A DNA stretch of 26,570 nucleotides from Candidatus Atribacteria bacterium (GCA_003513845.1 DOTB01000017.1:1-26570), one strand, 5' to 3'; shown: positions 1 to 9,117, counted from the first letter of the stretch. Numbers and translations: made by a program. The notes: generated from the sequence alone by a model not told the origin.

Positions 1-67
1 CGAAGTTGACTTGTCAAATAAAAAACCGATAAAATTAAAAAAAGGGGAGGTTGGGGGAAGTTATACG

Positions 68-1945
68 TCACTCCAAAGATTTATCTAAGCTTAAACTTTT
101 TTGCTCATCTACTTTTCTCATAATAAAGAATAATATAAAAAGCATCCCTAACCCGGTAATATTAAAGAGAAGACTTTTTATTATTACTAAAATGCCCGAA
201 ATTAAAATAATTCCTCTTTCCCATAAATTTAGTTTTCGACTCAGAAAACCAATTACAGCTGAACTTATAATAGTAATAGAAACTAAAGACCTTACTATGC
301 TGTAAAGTATGTCTAAATTGGAACCTTTAAGTAAAAAAGAATTATCATAAACAAATAGATAAGGAACTAAAAATGCTGAAAAACCTAATATCAATGCGTA
401 TTTTGCGCTTTTTACCCAATTAGCATCGGCAATTCCTGAAGCAATGTAGACTGCCCCGCAGACAGGAGGAGTTATGGCAGATATTATGGCAAAGTAAAAT
501 ATAAATAGATGAGCGGCAAGTGGAATGATTCCGAGTTTAATAAGCGCAGGTGCCCCAATTACCGCCGCAACCAGATATGCAGCGGTTGTGGGTACTTCCA
601 TCCCCAGAATAAAAGAAGTTCCCATGGTTAAAAAAAGTGCTAAAAGAAGATTTTCTTTGCTAAAATCCAATATAAAACTCGAAAGTTTTATGCCCAATCC
701 AGTTTGGTTTATTATACCTATTATTATTGAAGCACAGGCGGTAATACTTGCAATTACTGCAGCTTGCCTGGCACCATTAGTGAATCCTCTATAAAATTTT
801 GGCCAGATACTTTTAAAATCTATCTGCCAGTTTATGTTAAAACAGAATAGAATTACAACTGTAAAAAATGCCCAGAAGGCTGAGTACTGTGGAGTATATC
901 CTCTAAATAGAAAATATAATAAGGTAAAAAGGGGCAGAATAAAAAATCCCGAAGTTTTTAAGGTTTCTAAGGTTGAGGGAATATTTTGAGGATCGATACT
1001 TTTTTTATTCTCCTTTAATGAATAAAAATGAATTCCTATTCCGATGGCGTAAAAATATAAAATAGCAGGTAGAGTTGCGGATAAAGCTATCTTAAGATAG
1101 GGAATTTGGATAAGTTCTGCCATAATGAAAATACCTGCTCCCATAATTGGTGGCATTATTTGTCCTCCCGAGGATGCAGCTGCTTCAACTCCTGCGGCAA
1201 AAGACTTGTCATATTTTAATTTTTTCATCATAGGAATAGTAAATACGCCTGTAGTGGCAACATTTGCAGAAGCGCTTCCGGAGATACTACCGAATAAAGC
1301 ACTTGACAATACTGCTACTTTAGCAGGCCCTCCCTTAAATCTACCAGCTAATTTTAAGGAAAAATTTATAAATCCTTTCCCTCCGCCGCTTTCCACCATA
1401 AATGCCCCAAACATTATAAATATGACAATAATATTTACTGATATTCCCACAATCATTCCCCAAATACCATTAGTTGTAAGATATAACATTCCTAAAATTG
1501 TGCTGGGAGTAAGTTGTACATGGCCAAAATGTCCAGGGAGTAAATGACCGAAAAAAGCGTACATCAAAAAAAGGAAAGAGATAATTGGTAAGGCGGGCTT
1601 TACACATCTTCTTGTCGCTTCTAATATTAATAGAATCATTATGATAGCGAGTAATATTTGTAATTTCCCATCGACTATGCCATATTGATATATAATTTTT
1701 TTATAATTTATAGCAATGTAAATAGAAGTAATGAATGATAGAGATGCAAGTAAAATGTCGCTAATAAGTTTGGTTTTACTTTTTTTGATAGGAAAATATA
1801 AATAAATAATAGGCAGTGCCAGGCAAAGATGAACACTTCTCTGAATTATATTAGGAATTAATCCGGAAAATATTAAATATAAATGAAAAATGAGAAAAAC
1901 AATACCAAGCAAATCCTTGATAATTTGCAGATAATCTTTTTTCAT
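68..1945 (-). CDS. TRAP transporter fused permease (small DctQ-like plus large DctM-like subunits), TAXI type
   Basis: This is the membrane component of a tripartite ATP-independent periplasmic transporter, driving sodium- or proton-coupled uptake of a substrate delivered by the binding protein encoded just upstream. The 625-residue length is that of the fused permeases that partner TAXI receptors. The protein is almost entirely hydrophobic. Residues about 1-110 form the four-helix DctQ-like part, and about 115-610 the DctM-like part. Glycine- and serine-rich loops typical of the large subunit are visible: ESGGGKGF near 185, GSISGSASANVATTG at 219-233 and SSGGQIMPPIMGAG at 258-271. It starts with ATG 52 bases after the binding-protein stop, so the two genes are probably one operon. 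The substrate cannot be told from the permease. The 67 bases between the stop and the window edge show no gene. Confidence 0.93.
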   Translation of the reverse strand: MKKDYLQIIKDLLGIVFLIFHLYLIFSGLIPNIIQRSVHLCLALPIIYLYFPIKKSKTKLISDILLASLSFITSIYIAINYKKIIYQYGIVDGKLQILLAIIMILLILEATRRCVKPALPIISFLFLMYAFFGHLLPGHFGHVQLTPSTILGMLYLTTNGIWGMIVGISVNIIVIFIMFGAFMVESGGGKGFINFSLKLAGRFKGGPAKVAVLSSALFGSISGSASANVATTGVFTIPMMKKLKYDKSFAAGVEAAASSGGQIMPPIMGAGIFIMAELIQIPYLKIALSATLPAILYFYAIGIGIHFYSLKENKKSIDPQNIPSTLETLKTSGFFILPLFTLLYFLFRGYTPQYSAFWAFFTVVILFCFNINWQIDFKSIWPKFYRGFTNGARQAAVIASITACASIIIGIINQTGLGIKLSSFILDFSKENLLLALFLTMGTSFILGMEVPTTAAYLVAAVIGAPALIKLGIIPLAAHLFIFYFAIISAITPPVCGAVYIASGIADANWVKSAKYALILGFSAFLVPYLFVYDNSFLLKGSNLDILYSIVRSLVSITIISSAVIGFLSRKLNLWERGIILISGILVIIKSLLFNITGLGMLFILFFIMRKVDEQKSLSLDKSLE

Positions 1946-1997
1946 CTTTACACACTTAAATCCTTTTTAATATATTTTTTTAATTATCAATTATAAT

Positions 1998-2984
1998 TTA
2001 ATTTTTAGGAATTAAGCTATCCGGTATGTCCATACCAATTTCTTTATAGTATCTTAAGGCTCCTAAATGTAGAGGTGCTCCTAATTTTACAACATCTCCC
2101 ATGTTTAAAAATTTCCCAAAAGGATGCATACCTTCCATAATTTTTCTATTTTCCCAGAAGGCCTTAGTGATTTTATAGGCAATTTCTTCAGGTAAATCAC
2201 TTATAGTATAAGTTCCTACAGGATTAGAGAAACTTTTTACGGGATAATTAATATTAGGATAAGTATTAGGTAAAATTATAAACCTTGTAAATACCGGATT
2301 TTTTTCTTTAAATTTTGCAAAATCTTCATCTTCTAAAGATAAAAGCCTTATTTTAGTGCTTGAAGATAATTCTACAACCATAGGACTGGGGGGAGGAGAT
2401 GATGTAGCAAATCCTACTACTTTTCTATTTTTTACTGCATCAACTGCTTCTTTTAGAGATGCTTTTTTAATTTGTATTTCATCTAATATTCCCATGTTTT
2501 CAAAAAGCTCTAAAGTTATAGCTTCTCCCGAACTTCCTAATCCTCCGGGAATAAACGGTTTTCCCACAAGCTCTTTAAAAGTTTCTATACCGCTATCCTC
2601 TCTTACCAACCAATGCATTACGATTCCCGGTATGGGCCAGAGAGTCCTAATTTTTTCATATCCACCTTCTTCAAATTTACCTTCTTCTTTAAGAGCTTTT
2701 AAAATATTGGAAACGGTTGAAGTAAATACGAAATTTTGCCTTGTCTTTGATTCTTTTACATTAGCTACAGATCCTAAACTTTCCTCAACTATCACATCAA
2801 TATCTGGCGCACCACTCATAATGGCTTTAGACATACCTACAGAAAAAGCATAATAAGTTGATGCGCTGCTTGCCGATTTTAATGAAATCCTGATTTTAGA
2901 AAAAGAAAGAGTGGTAAATGAACTAAATAGAATTAATAATACCAAAACAAATACTATTCGACTGTTAAATTTTGTGCTTTTCAT
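1998..2984 (-). CDS. TAXI family TRAP transporter solute-binding protein
   Basis: This is an exported extracytoplasmic receptor that captures a solute and hands it to the fused permease downstream. The first 30 or so residues are a signal peptide: a basic start (MKSTKFNSR), a hydrophobic core (IVFVLVLLILFSSF), then a likely cleavage region near residue 30. The mature part has TAXI-family features: the SSASTYYAFSVGMSKAI segment, ESLGSVANV, a PGIVMHWLVREDSG segment and the GKPFIPGGLGSSGE loop. The length (328) is normal. The ATG is preceded by a good ribosome site (GGAGG), and a near-consensus promoter lies at 3039-3067. Known TAXI ligands include glutamate-like acids, but no ligand can be assigned here. 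An insertion sequence sits directly upstream of the promoter. Confidence 0.93.
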   Translation of the reverse strand: MKSTKFNSRIVFVLVLLILFSSFTTLSFSKIRISLKSASSASTYYAFSVGMSKAIMSGAPDIDVIVEESLGSVANVKESKTRQNFVFTSTVSNILKALKEEGKFEEGGYEKIRTLWPIPGIVMHWLVREDSGIETFKELVGKPFIPGGLGSSGEAITLELFENMGILDEIQIKKASLKEAVDAVKNRKVVGFATSSPPPSPMVVELSSSTKIRLLSLEDEDFAKFKEKNPVFTRFIILPNTYPNINYPVKSFSNPVGTYTISDLPEEIAYKITKAFWENRKIMEGMHPFGKFLNMGDVVKLGAPLHLGALRYYKEIGMDIPDSLIPKN

Positions 2985-3038
2985 TAAAAATACCTCCTAA
3001 ATAATAATTTATTATTTTGTATATTATAATTTAGAAAT

Positions 3039-3067
3039 ATTATATATTGCGTTTCTTAAAGAGTCAA
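3039..3067 (-). promoter_or_regulatory. Sigma-A-type promoter of the TAXI-TRAP operon
   Basis: On the minus strand, -35 TTGACT (3062-3067) and -10 TATAAT (3039-3044) are separated by exactly 17 bases. This places a start near 3032, about 48 bases before the ATG. The -35 lies only about 10 bp from the end of the insertion sequence, so everything upstream of the core promoter is now IS sequence. Confidence 0.7.
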
Positions 3068-3077
3068 TCCCACGAAT

Positions 3078-3118
3078 TGCCTCATCAAAAATATAAACAA
3101 AAAAGTATCGATGCCTCA
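3078..3118 (+). repeat. Left terminal inverted repeat of the IS, bipartite
   Basis: The 41 bases start and end with TGCCTCA (3078-3084 and 3112-3118) and match the right end in reverse orientation at the AAAAATATAAA core and the terminal CGATGCCTCA. The sequence just inside it (TATAAAAATCTAAA from 3119) resembles the core again, as if the end were built from tandem units. Confidence 0.7.
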
Positions 3119-3158
3119 TATAAAAATCTAAATGAAATTATTTTAATTATAACCTAAT

Positions 3159-3204
3159 CTCCTCTATATTTAAAGATAGAAAATTATCCTTAGATATAGA
3201 GGAG
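3159..3204 (+). promoter_or_regulatory. Hairpin that buries the transposase ribosome-binding site
   Basis: CTCCTCTATAT (3159-3169) is perfectly complementary to ATATAGAGGAG (3194-3204). The stem can be extended imperfectly inward. The right arm contains the Shine-Dalgarno GGAGGT (3201-3206) that lies 8 bases before the transposase ATG at 3215. In any transcript that reads in from outside, the ribosome site would be paired. This resembles the protection against read-through expression known from IS10, IS50 and IS200, but here it is an inference from complementarity. Confidence 0.65.
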
Positions 3205-3214
3205 GTAGAAGGGA

Positions 3215-4471
3215 ATGTTGACTATGGGGCAGAAAAAGATCGTAACCAGAGAATTAAGAGACAGATACCATAAATCATCTAAAAAAGAAAAGACTATTAT
3301 TTTAGATGAGTTTATTAAACTTACCGGATATAATCGCTGTTATGCCTGTCAGGTTCTAAATCTAAAAAAAGAAAAAGTATTGGGGTACATGAATATAGCC
3401 GGTAAAAGAATAAAATATGTAGCGGATAATAGGAAAATCAAAAGGAAAAAGACAAAGATCTATGATCAGGAGGTTTTTAGGGCCTTAAGAAAGATCTGGG
3501 AAATCTTTGACTATATCTGTTCCAAAAGACTGGCCCCCTTCTTAAAAGAGATCCTCCCGGTATTAGAAAAATGGGAAGAAATTAAACTGAGTGTTGAGGT
3601 AAGAGAAAAGCTCTTCAAGATAAGTGCAGCCACTATCGATAGGCTTTTAGCTCCTACCAGGAAGAGATATAGAATAAAAGGCAGGTCTACTACCAGACCA
3701 GGGAGCCTACTAAAAAAGAGTATCCCCATTAGGACCTTTACCGATTGGGATGAGGCTAAACCTGGCTTTTTCGAAGTAGACCTAGTCTCCCATGATGGTG
3801 GGGCAGTAAGGGGTGATTTTATCCAGAGTCTAAACTTTACCGATATCTCTACCGGCTGGGAGGAGATGATTGCGGTAAAGAATAAGGCCCAGGTATGGGT
3901 CTTTGCTGGGATAAAGAAGATAAAAGAGAGGTTACCTTTTTCTATTCTGGGGATAGATTCAGATAACGGGGCTGAATTTATTAATGCCCATCTCCTGCGA
4001 TACTGTGAGAAAGAGCAGATTACCTTTACCCGTAGCAGACCTTACCGCAAGAATGATTCCTGTTTTGTGGAACAGAAGAATTATTCGGTAATAAGAAGGG
4101 CGGTAGGATATTCTAGATATTATACTGCCGAAGAACTTACCCTCTTAAATGAACTATATGGTTATCTTAGACTCTATGTGAATTTCTTTCAACCGGTAAG
4201 AAAGTTAATCAAAAAGGAAAGGATAGGGAGTAAAGTTAAAAAAAGATATGATGAGGCTAAGACCCCTTACCGAAGAGTTCTGGCCTCTCCTAATATTAAA
4301 TCTGATATAAAGATGAAATTGAAAAGCCAATATGCTATGCTAAATCCAGCAGAGCTGAAAAGAAAGATAACTAAATTACAAAATAGGCTCCTTAAATTGA
4401 ATGCTCTAAAGCAAGAGATGAGTAAAGAAAAAGAAAAAGATATGGACCCTTTCGTTTATATTTCTACTTGA
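3215..4471 (+). CDS. IS transposase, DDE integrase core (rve), 418 aa
   Basis: The enzyme cuts and rejoins the IS ends. The N-terminal third is basic with a helix-turn-helix-like region around residues 22-48 (IILDEFIKLTGYNRCYACQVL). The catalytic core follows from about residue 170, with acidic residues D189 (FFEVDLVSHDGG), D250 (GIDSDNGAEF) and E286 (CFVEQKN). There are 35 residues between the last two, the classical DD35E spacing. The C-terminal tail is a lysine-rich, coiled-coil-like stretch. The start at 3215 is supported by GGAGGT 8 bases upstream; a second ATG lies three codons later. It is a single frame with no sign of programmed frameshifting. It is the only long plus-strand gene besides the PAC2 gene. 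IS481-like or unclassified (ISNCY) families are both possible. Confidence 0.88.
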   Translation: MLTMGQKKIVTRELRDRYHKSSKKEKTIILDEFIKLTGYNRCYACQVLNLKKEKVLGYMNIAGKRIKYVADNRKIKRKKTKIYDQEVFRALRKIWEIFDYICSKRLAPFLKEILPVLEKWEEIKLSVEVREKLFKISAATIDRLLAPTRKRYRIKGRSTTRPGSLLKKSIPIRTFTDWDEAKPGFFEVDLVSHDGGAVRGDFIQSLNFTDISTGWEEMIAVKNKAQVWVFAGIKKIKERLPFSILGIDSDNGAEFINAHLLRYCEKEQITFTRSRPYRKNDSCFVEQKNYSVIRRAVGYSRYYTAEELTLLNELYGYLRLYVNFFQPVRKLIKKERIGSKVKKRYDEAKTPYRRVLASPNIKSDIKMKLKSQYAMLNPAELKRKITKLQNRLLKLNALKQEMSKEKEKDMDPFVYIST

Positions 4472-4511
4472 GGCATCGTATCACACTTCCTTTATATTTT
4501 TATGTGAGGCA
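4469..4511 (-). repeat. Right terminal inverted repeat of the IS, bipartite
   Basis: The 43 bases match the left end when reverse-complemented: TGAGGCATCG at the inner side (4469-4478), TTTATATTTTTATG in the middle, and TGAGGCA at the outer side (4505-4511). The first three bases are the transposase stop codon TGA. Confidence 0.7.
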
Positions 4512-4594
4512 TTAAGGGATTTTAAAAAAATTTTATTCGAATAATCTATTTGTGCGAATTTATTTCACAGAAAATAAGTAGTTAGTTTTAGATC

Positions 4595-5995
<1,401 letters not shown>

Positions 5996-6144
5996 TTAAT
6001 TTCCTCCAACTATTAATTTTATCTATATGCATTTTATCACAACCAAATACTTTTCATTTTTCTATCCATTAGTAAAAAAAATTACTATTCTTTCAACATA
6101 AATTAATAACCTTTTAAGTAAACGATAAATATGGGGTCTCTTTC

Positions 6145-6247
6145 TTAAGGTAAATTATAAGGTATTTAATTAAGTTTGCCAACTTATTTTAGCAAAACAT
6201 TTTTTATAAATTTCAACTTAATCATGAACTTACCTTGATAACCTTAA
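6145..6247. repeat. Imperfect nested inverted repeat, about 103 bp
   Basis: The outer arms read TTAAGGT..AAGGTA on the left (6145-6164) and the reverse complement on the right (6231-6247). Further in, TTAAGTT (6170-6176) faces AACTTAA (6215-6221), and TTTGC (6175) faces GCAAA (6192). This looks like a decayed MITE or a pair of operators; neither can be decided here. Confidence 0.4.
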
Positions 6248-6341
6248 TCATTTCTTTGCTGTTTGTAAAAGTACAGAAATAGTTTTCTGGAGCGAAGGTG
6301 GGGTTGGAGAAATTGGAATCATTCTTTCGAGAAAATCATCT

Positions 6342-6369
6342 TCGACATTTTAATCTATTGTGGTAGAAT
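6342..6369 (+). promoter_or_regulatory. Promoter candidate for the PAC2 gene
   Basis: TCGACA (6342-6347) and TAGAAT (6364-6369) each match the sigma-A consensus at five of six positions, with a 16-base spacer. The ATG follows 66 bases later. Confidence 0.4.
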
Positions 6370-6435
6370 ATTTATAGGTTTAACTTTTCTATTCATTTTT
6401 ACTTTAAAAAGTGAGAAATAAGGAGAAGGACTGAA

Positions 6436-7296
6436 ATGGAAAACTTGAGAATTCATAGCGAGCCATCTTTAAAAAATCCCCGCATGATTATGGGTTTCTC
6501 TGGTTGGATGGATGGAGGGGATGTCTCTACTGGTACCATACAATACTTAAAATTTACTCTCCAGGCCAAGAAATTTGCCCAAATAGAATCGCAAAAATTT
6601 TATATTTTTAATTTTCCAGGAGCAATGTCCGAGACAGCACAATTTAGACCTTATACTAAAATTCAAGAAGGGCTGATAACTGATTTTCAATATCCGCAAA
6701 ATGAATTTTTCTATGATGAAAAGAATAATTTGGTCTTATTTTCCGGTAAAGAACCAAATATTAATTGGGATGAATATGCTAATTGCATCTTTAAAATAAC
6801 TGAAAAATTTGGAGTAAAAGAAATTTATTTTGTGGGTAGTGTTGCAGGTCCAATTCCTCACACCAGGGGGATTAGAATATTTTGTTCTGTGTCTGGTGAA
6901 AAGCAAAAGGCTAAACTCAAAGAGATTGGGATAAGGTTTACTAATTATGAAGGTCCAGCAAGTATTACTACTTTATTGACCAAGTTTTCTTCAGAGAAAG
7001 GGGTAGAAATGGCTAATTTTATAGCGGAAATACCAATTTATATTCAAACCCGAAACCCTAAAGCAATAAAAGCAGTAATAGAGAAGTTGACTCAATTGCT
7101 GAAAATAGATATTAATTTCACAGATCTATCGATAAAGAGTACTCATTTTGAAAAAAGAATAGATGAATTAGTTCATAAACAACCCCTTCTCGCTGCTCAG
7201 ATAAAAAGATTAGAAGAAAATTATGATAAAGAATTTTTTGAAGAAAAGGGTGGATTTGAGGAGTGGCTTAAACAGCACGGGATTGATAAATTATAA
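6436..7296 (+). CDS. PAC2 (proteasome assembly chaperone) family protein
   Basis: A 286-residue protein of the PAC2 superfamily, whose bacterial and archaeal members resemble the eukaryotic proteasome assembly chaperone 2 fold; their role in bacteria is largely unknown. Recognisable stretches are the N-terminal MIMGFSGWMDGGDVSTGT (residues 18-35), the GVKEIYFVGSVAGPIPHTR region (125-143) with the typical glycine-rich turn, and TNYEGPASITTLL. The C-terminal 60 residues are charged and helical. The start is supported by AAGGAG upstream. It stands alone on the plus strand, convergent with the HhH gene. No proteasome subunit gene is in the window. Confidence 0.85.
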   Translation: MENLRIHSEPSLKNPRMIMGFSGWMDGGDVSTGTIQYLKFTLQAKKFAQIESQKFYIFNFPGAMSETAQFRPYTKIQEGLITDFQYPQNEFFYDEKNNLVLFSGKEPNINWDEYANCIFKITEKFGVKEIYFVGSVAGPIPHTRGIRIFCSVSGEKQKAKLKEIGIRFTNYEGPASITTLLTKFSSEKGVEMANFIAEIPIYIQTRNPKAIKAVIEKLTQLLKIDINFTDLSIKSTHFEKRIDELVHKQPLLAAQIKRLEENYDKEFFEEKGGFEEWLKQHGIDKL

Positions 7297-7342
7297 AAAG
7301 AACTTAAAAGTCTTTGTGAACAAAGTAAATTATGAGTAAAAA

Positions 7343-7380
7343 TGATTATAAAAGAAACCCACCACTTAAAGCCATAATCA
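7343..7380. terminator. Weak bidirectional terminator candidate between convergent genes
   Basis: TGATTAT (7343-7349) is complementary to ATAATCA (7374-7380), with a long 24-base loop. On the minus strand it is followed at once by five T; on the plus strand a T run comes nine bases later. It lies between the convergent PAC2 and HhH genes, where a terminator is expected, but the stem is short. Confidence 0.3.
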
Positions 7381-7392
7381 GAATAAAATTTT

Positions 7393-7983
7393 TTATATTT
7401 TATTTCTTAACCTTATTAAACCTGCCTCAATTCTAATAAACGCCATACTTTTTCTATTGTATTTGTCTAAGTTTATCCCATATTTTTGGGCAATCTTCTT
7501 TACAACTGGTAATGGCTCCGGATTGGCCTTTTCCCAAAAAGGCCTCAATTCTCTAAGGAAGATATTGGTAGTTATAGGACCTATACCGTAAAAACTGGTC
7601 AATCTATTTTCTAAATCTTTACTATTTTTCGCTTCTTTATGCAATTCTTTTAAACTTCCTCTGTATTCTTGGAGGAGGGTTTTACAATTTCTTAAAATTT
7701 GGGTAGAGGTTTTTCCATCATAACGGACATAACCACCCTCTCTCATAATCGGGTTTACCAAAAAATCCCAGCCCGCTTTTAATATCTTTCTTGGTTCTAA
7801 AAGATTATATCTTTCGAATGTTTTGTAAGTATTTTTAGCAATTGTTTCTGATATTCTTGCTCCAAAGAGAATGCTGGCCAGAAACCATTTAAAAATTTCT
7901 TTATCATTGTTTTTCTTTAAATAAATGCCCAACTCCTCAGAATACAATTCTTTTTTTTCTAATCTTTTTATATCCATTTGCAT
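7393..7983 (-). CDS. HhH-GPD superfamily-like protein (endonuclease III-like fold), probably atypical
   Basis: A 196-residue helical protein with a helix-hairpin-helix motif near residues 127-148 (TSFYGIGPITTNIFLREL), as in base-excision glycosylases of the endonuclease III superfamily. The N-terminal KWFLASILFGARIS segment (32-45) resembles the first helices of that fold. Two hallmarks appear absent. There is no four-cysteine iron-sulphur cluster at the C-terminus (only one cysteine, C100), and the segment after the hairpin (PFWEKANPEPLPVVKK) lacks the catalytic aspartate usual there. It may bind DNA without glycosylase activity or have diverged chemistry. ATG codons at residues 1 and 3 are both possible; AAGGG precedes the first. 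Confidence 0.65.
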   Translation of the reverse strand: MQMDIKRLEKKELYSEELGIYLKKNNDKEIFKWFLASILFGARISETIAKNTYKTFERYNLLEPRKILKAGWDFLVNPIMREGGYVRYDGKTSTQILRNCKTLLQEYRGSLKELHKEAKNSKDLENRLTSFYGIGPITTNIFLRELRPFWEKANPEPLPVVKKIAQKYGINLDKYNRKSMAFIRIEAGLIRLRNKI

Positions 7984-8101
7984 CAGTAAACCCTTACTTT
8001 GTATAAAATTATCCTTCTCCTAAGTCATTATTTCCCTTTCACCTTCATCTCTTTAAGTCGGTTTAAGCTTCTTCATTCCTAATCTTGGGTGTCATATTCA
8101 T

Positions 8102-8905
8102 TTACTTATACCTTAAAGCTTTAAAAATGGCTTCTCGGATACCTTCCTTGGGGGCCTCATGACCCCACCATATCTCCTTGCCATTTATAAATATTCCACG
8201 GGGAATTTGATAACGAGAAAGAATCGCTATCTCATCTGCACAATATTCATGAACCACTACCGACTCGCCAAACTCTGCGGAAACCTCACGGACTCGTTGG
8301 GCTTCAATGTCACTTGTCGGGCAAAAGGTATTCCAGAAGAGATCAACCACTGCCTTTCCTATTATGGGTTTATACTTGAAGTTTGGTTTTAATAACCGGG
8401 GAGACTCTACTGATTCCTCAAAGAATTTCCCTAAAATAGCTATCGTGCCTTTTTGCTCTATCAATGAGAAACCGCACTTTTCGAAAAATGGAGCCGGCAT
8501 AAACCAGTGATTATGGTAGTATCCCGTGGTTATTATACCTTTACGACCCTGATGTTTCGCCTCCTCTTCGGCTGAGTCAATCAAGGCCCTCCCTATACCC
8601 CTACCGTTTGTTTTCCCTGTAACGGTCAGACAGGGAATAACCATTAGATCCTGTCCTATCGGACCCCAAGGACAAATCTCTATAGGCATTATATGCAAAA
8701 ATCCAACTTGCTCATTATCAATTGAAGCAATCTTCACCCGTGAGCCCTTTTTGTACATACTTTGAAGCCAGTCAATCCGTCTCTTGGCAGAAGTGTCTAC
8801 CTCTTCCCTTAGGCAACACTCTGGTGTGTCATTAACATGGGTACAAGTTCCAACGAAGTATTCATCGTATTTATCTCTCATGTCGTAAATTTTTATTGAT
8901 GACAT
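8102..8905 (-). CDS. GNAT N-acetyltransferase with C-terminal YoaP-like domain
   Basis: A 267-residue fusion. Residues about 1-160 form a GNAT acetyltransferase: an acceptor-side half, a central strand (VKIASIDNEQVGFLHIMP, 57-74), the acetyl-CoA pyrophosphate loop GRGIGRAL (101-108) and the end PAPFFEKCGF (138-146). Residues about 170-267 resemble the YoaP-like domain, a thioredoxin-related region that starts with a strand followed by FCPTS (194-198), so the redox site would be CxxS rather than CxxC. The conserved ending IPRGIFINGKEIWWGHEAP supports this. The acetyl acceptor is unknown. The gene lies between the HhH gene and a broken methyltransferase, all on the minus strand. Start ATG has GGAGG-like sequence (AAGGAGGTC) upstream. 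Confidence 0.8.
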   Translation of the reverse strand: MSSIKIYDMRDKYDEYFVGTCTHVNDTPECCLREEVDTSAKRRIDWLQSMYKKGSRVKIASIDNEQVGFLHIMPIEICPWGPIGQDLMVIPCLTVTGKTNGRGIGRALIDSAEEEAKHQGRKGIITTGYYHNHWFMPAPFFEKCGFSLIEQKGTIAILGKFFEESVESPRLLKPNFKYKPIIGKAVVDLFWNTFCPTSDIEAQRVREVSAEFGESVVVHEYCADEIAILSRYQIPRGIFINGKEIWWGHEAPKEGIREAIFKALRYK

Positions 8906-8943
8906 CTAATTGACCTCCTTCTTATCCAACATAACAATCATAA

Positions 8944-9117
8944 TTACAGAAAACAACAAGTAAAGACACAAGAATTTTTTCTCTTTGGTTTTTTTATCAA
9001 ACTGCGCACATAACTTAAAACATCATAATATCCTTCAAAAGGGTATCCTTCACTATGTCTTTGAATAGAAGCATCATATTCCCCTGCCCATTTATCAAAA
9101 CTTTTATTGCTTAACAT
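8944..9117 (-). pseudogene. 5' remnant of a class I SAM-dependent methyltransferase
   Basis: From the ATG at 9117, preceded by GAGG six bases upstream, the frame reads SNKSFDKWAGEYDASIQ and then YPFEGYYDVLSYV. This is the typical N-terminus of ubiE/smtA-like methyltransferases. After about residue 44 the frame runs into a lysine- and cysteine-containing tail and stops at residue 57, before the glycine-rich SAM motif. No continuation was seen in the following bases or in the other frames of 8906-8943. The frame stays open further upstream to 9231, but that part is low-complexity and has no support. Best read as a truncated gene. Confidence 0.6.

Larger units (their letters stand above)
3078..4511 (+). 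mobile_element. Insertion sequence, about 1.43 kb, DD35E integrase-core type
   Basis: This is a complete-looking IS consisting of one transposase gene bounded by inverted ends. The left end (3078-3118) and the right end (4469-4511, read in reverse) both begin TGCCTCA, share an AAAAATATAAA core and finish with CGATGCCTCA. The transposase stop codon lies inside the right end. Flanking bases (CGAAT left, TTAAG right) show no convincing target-site duplication, so the exact outer boundary is uncertain and the inner TGCCTCA copies (3112, 4475) could be alternative edges. The intact reading frame suggests recent activity. Family is uncertain (ISNCY-like or IS481-like). Confidence 0.8.
5996..6435. 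other. Divergent intergenic region between the GH4 and PAC2 genes
   Basis: These 440 bases hold no open frame of note. They contain an imperfect nested inverted repeat at 6145-6247 and a promoter candidate for the plus-strand PAC2 gene at 6342-6369. No clear promoter for the GH4 gene was identified. Confidence 0.6.

Noticed and set aside
1125..1547. Plus-strand open frame of 140 codons
   Set aside because: Antisense to the TRAP permease; hydrophobic codons read backwards give a long open frame by chance.
2356..2853. Plus-strand open frame of 165 codons
   Set aside because: Antisense to the TAXI gene with low-complexity Ser/Pro-rich translation; a shadow of the real frame.
3070..4520. Target-site duplication of the IS
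   Set aside because: Bases at the outer edges (CGAAT and TTAAG) and at the inner edges do not repeat convincingly.
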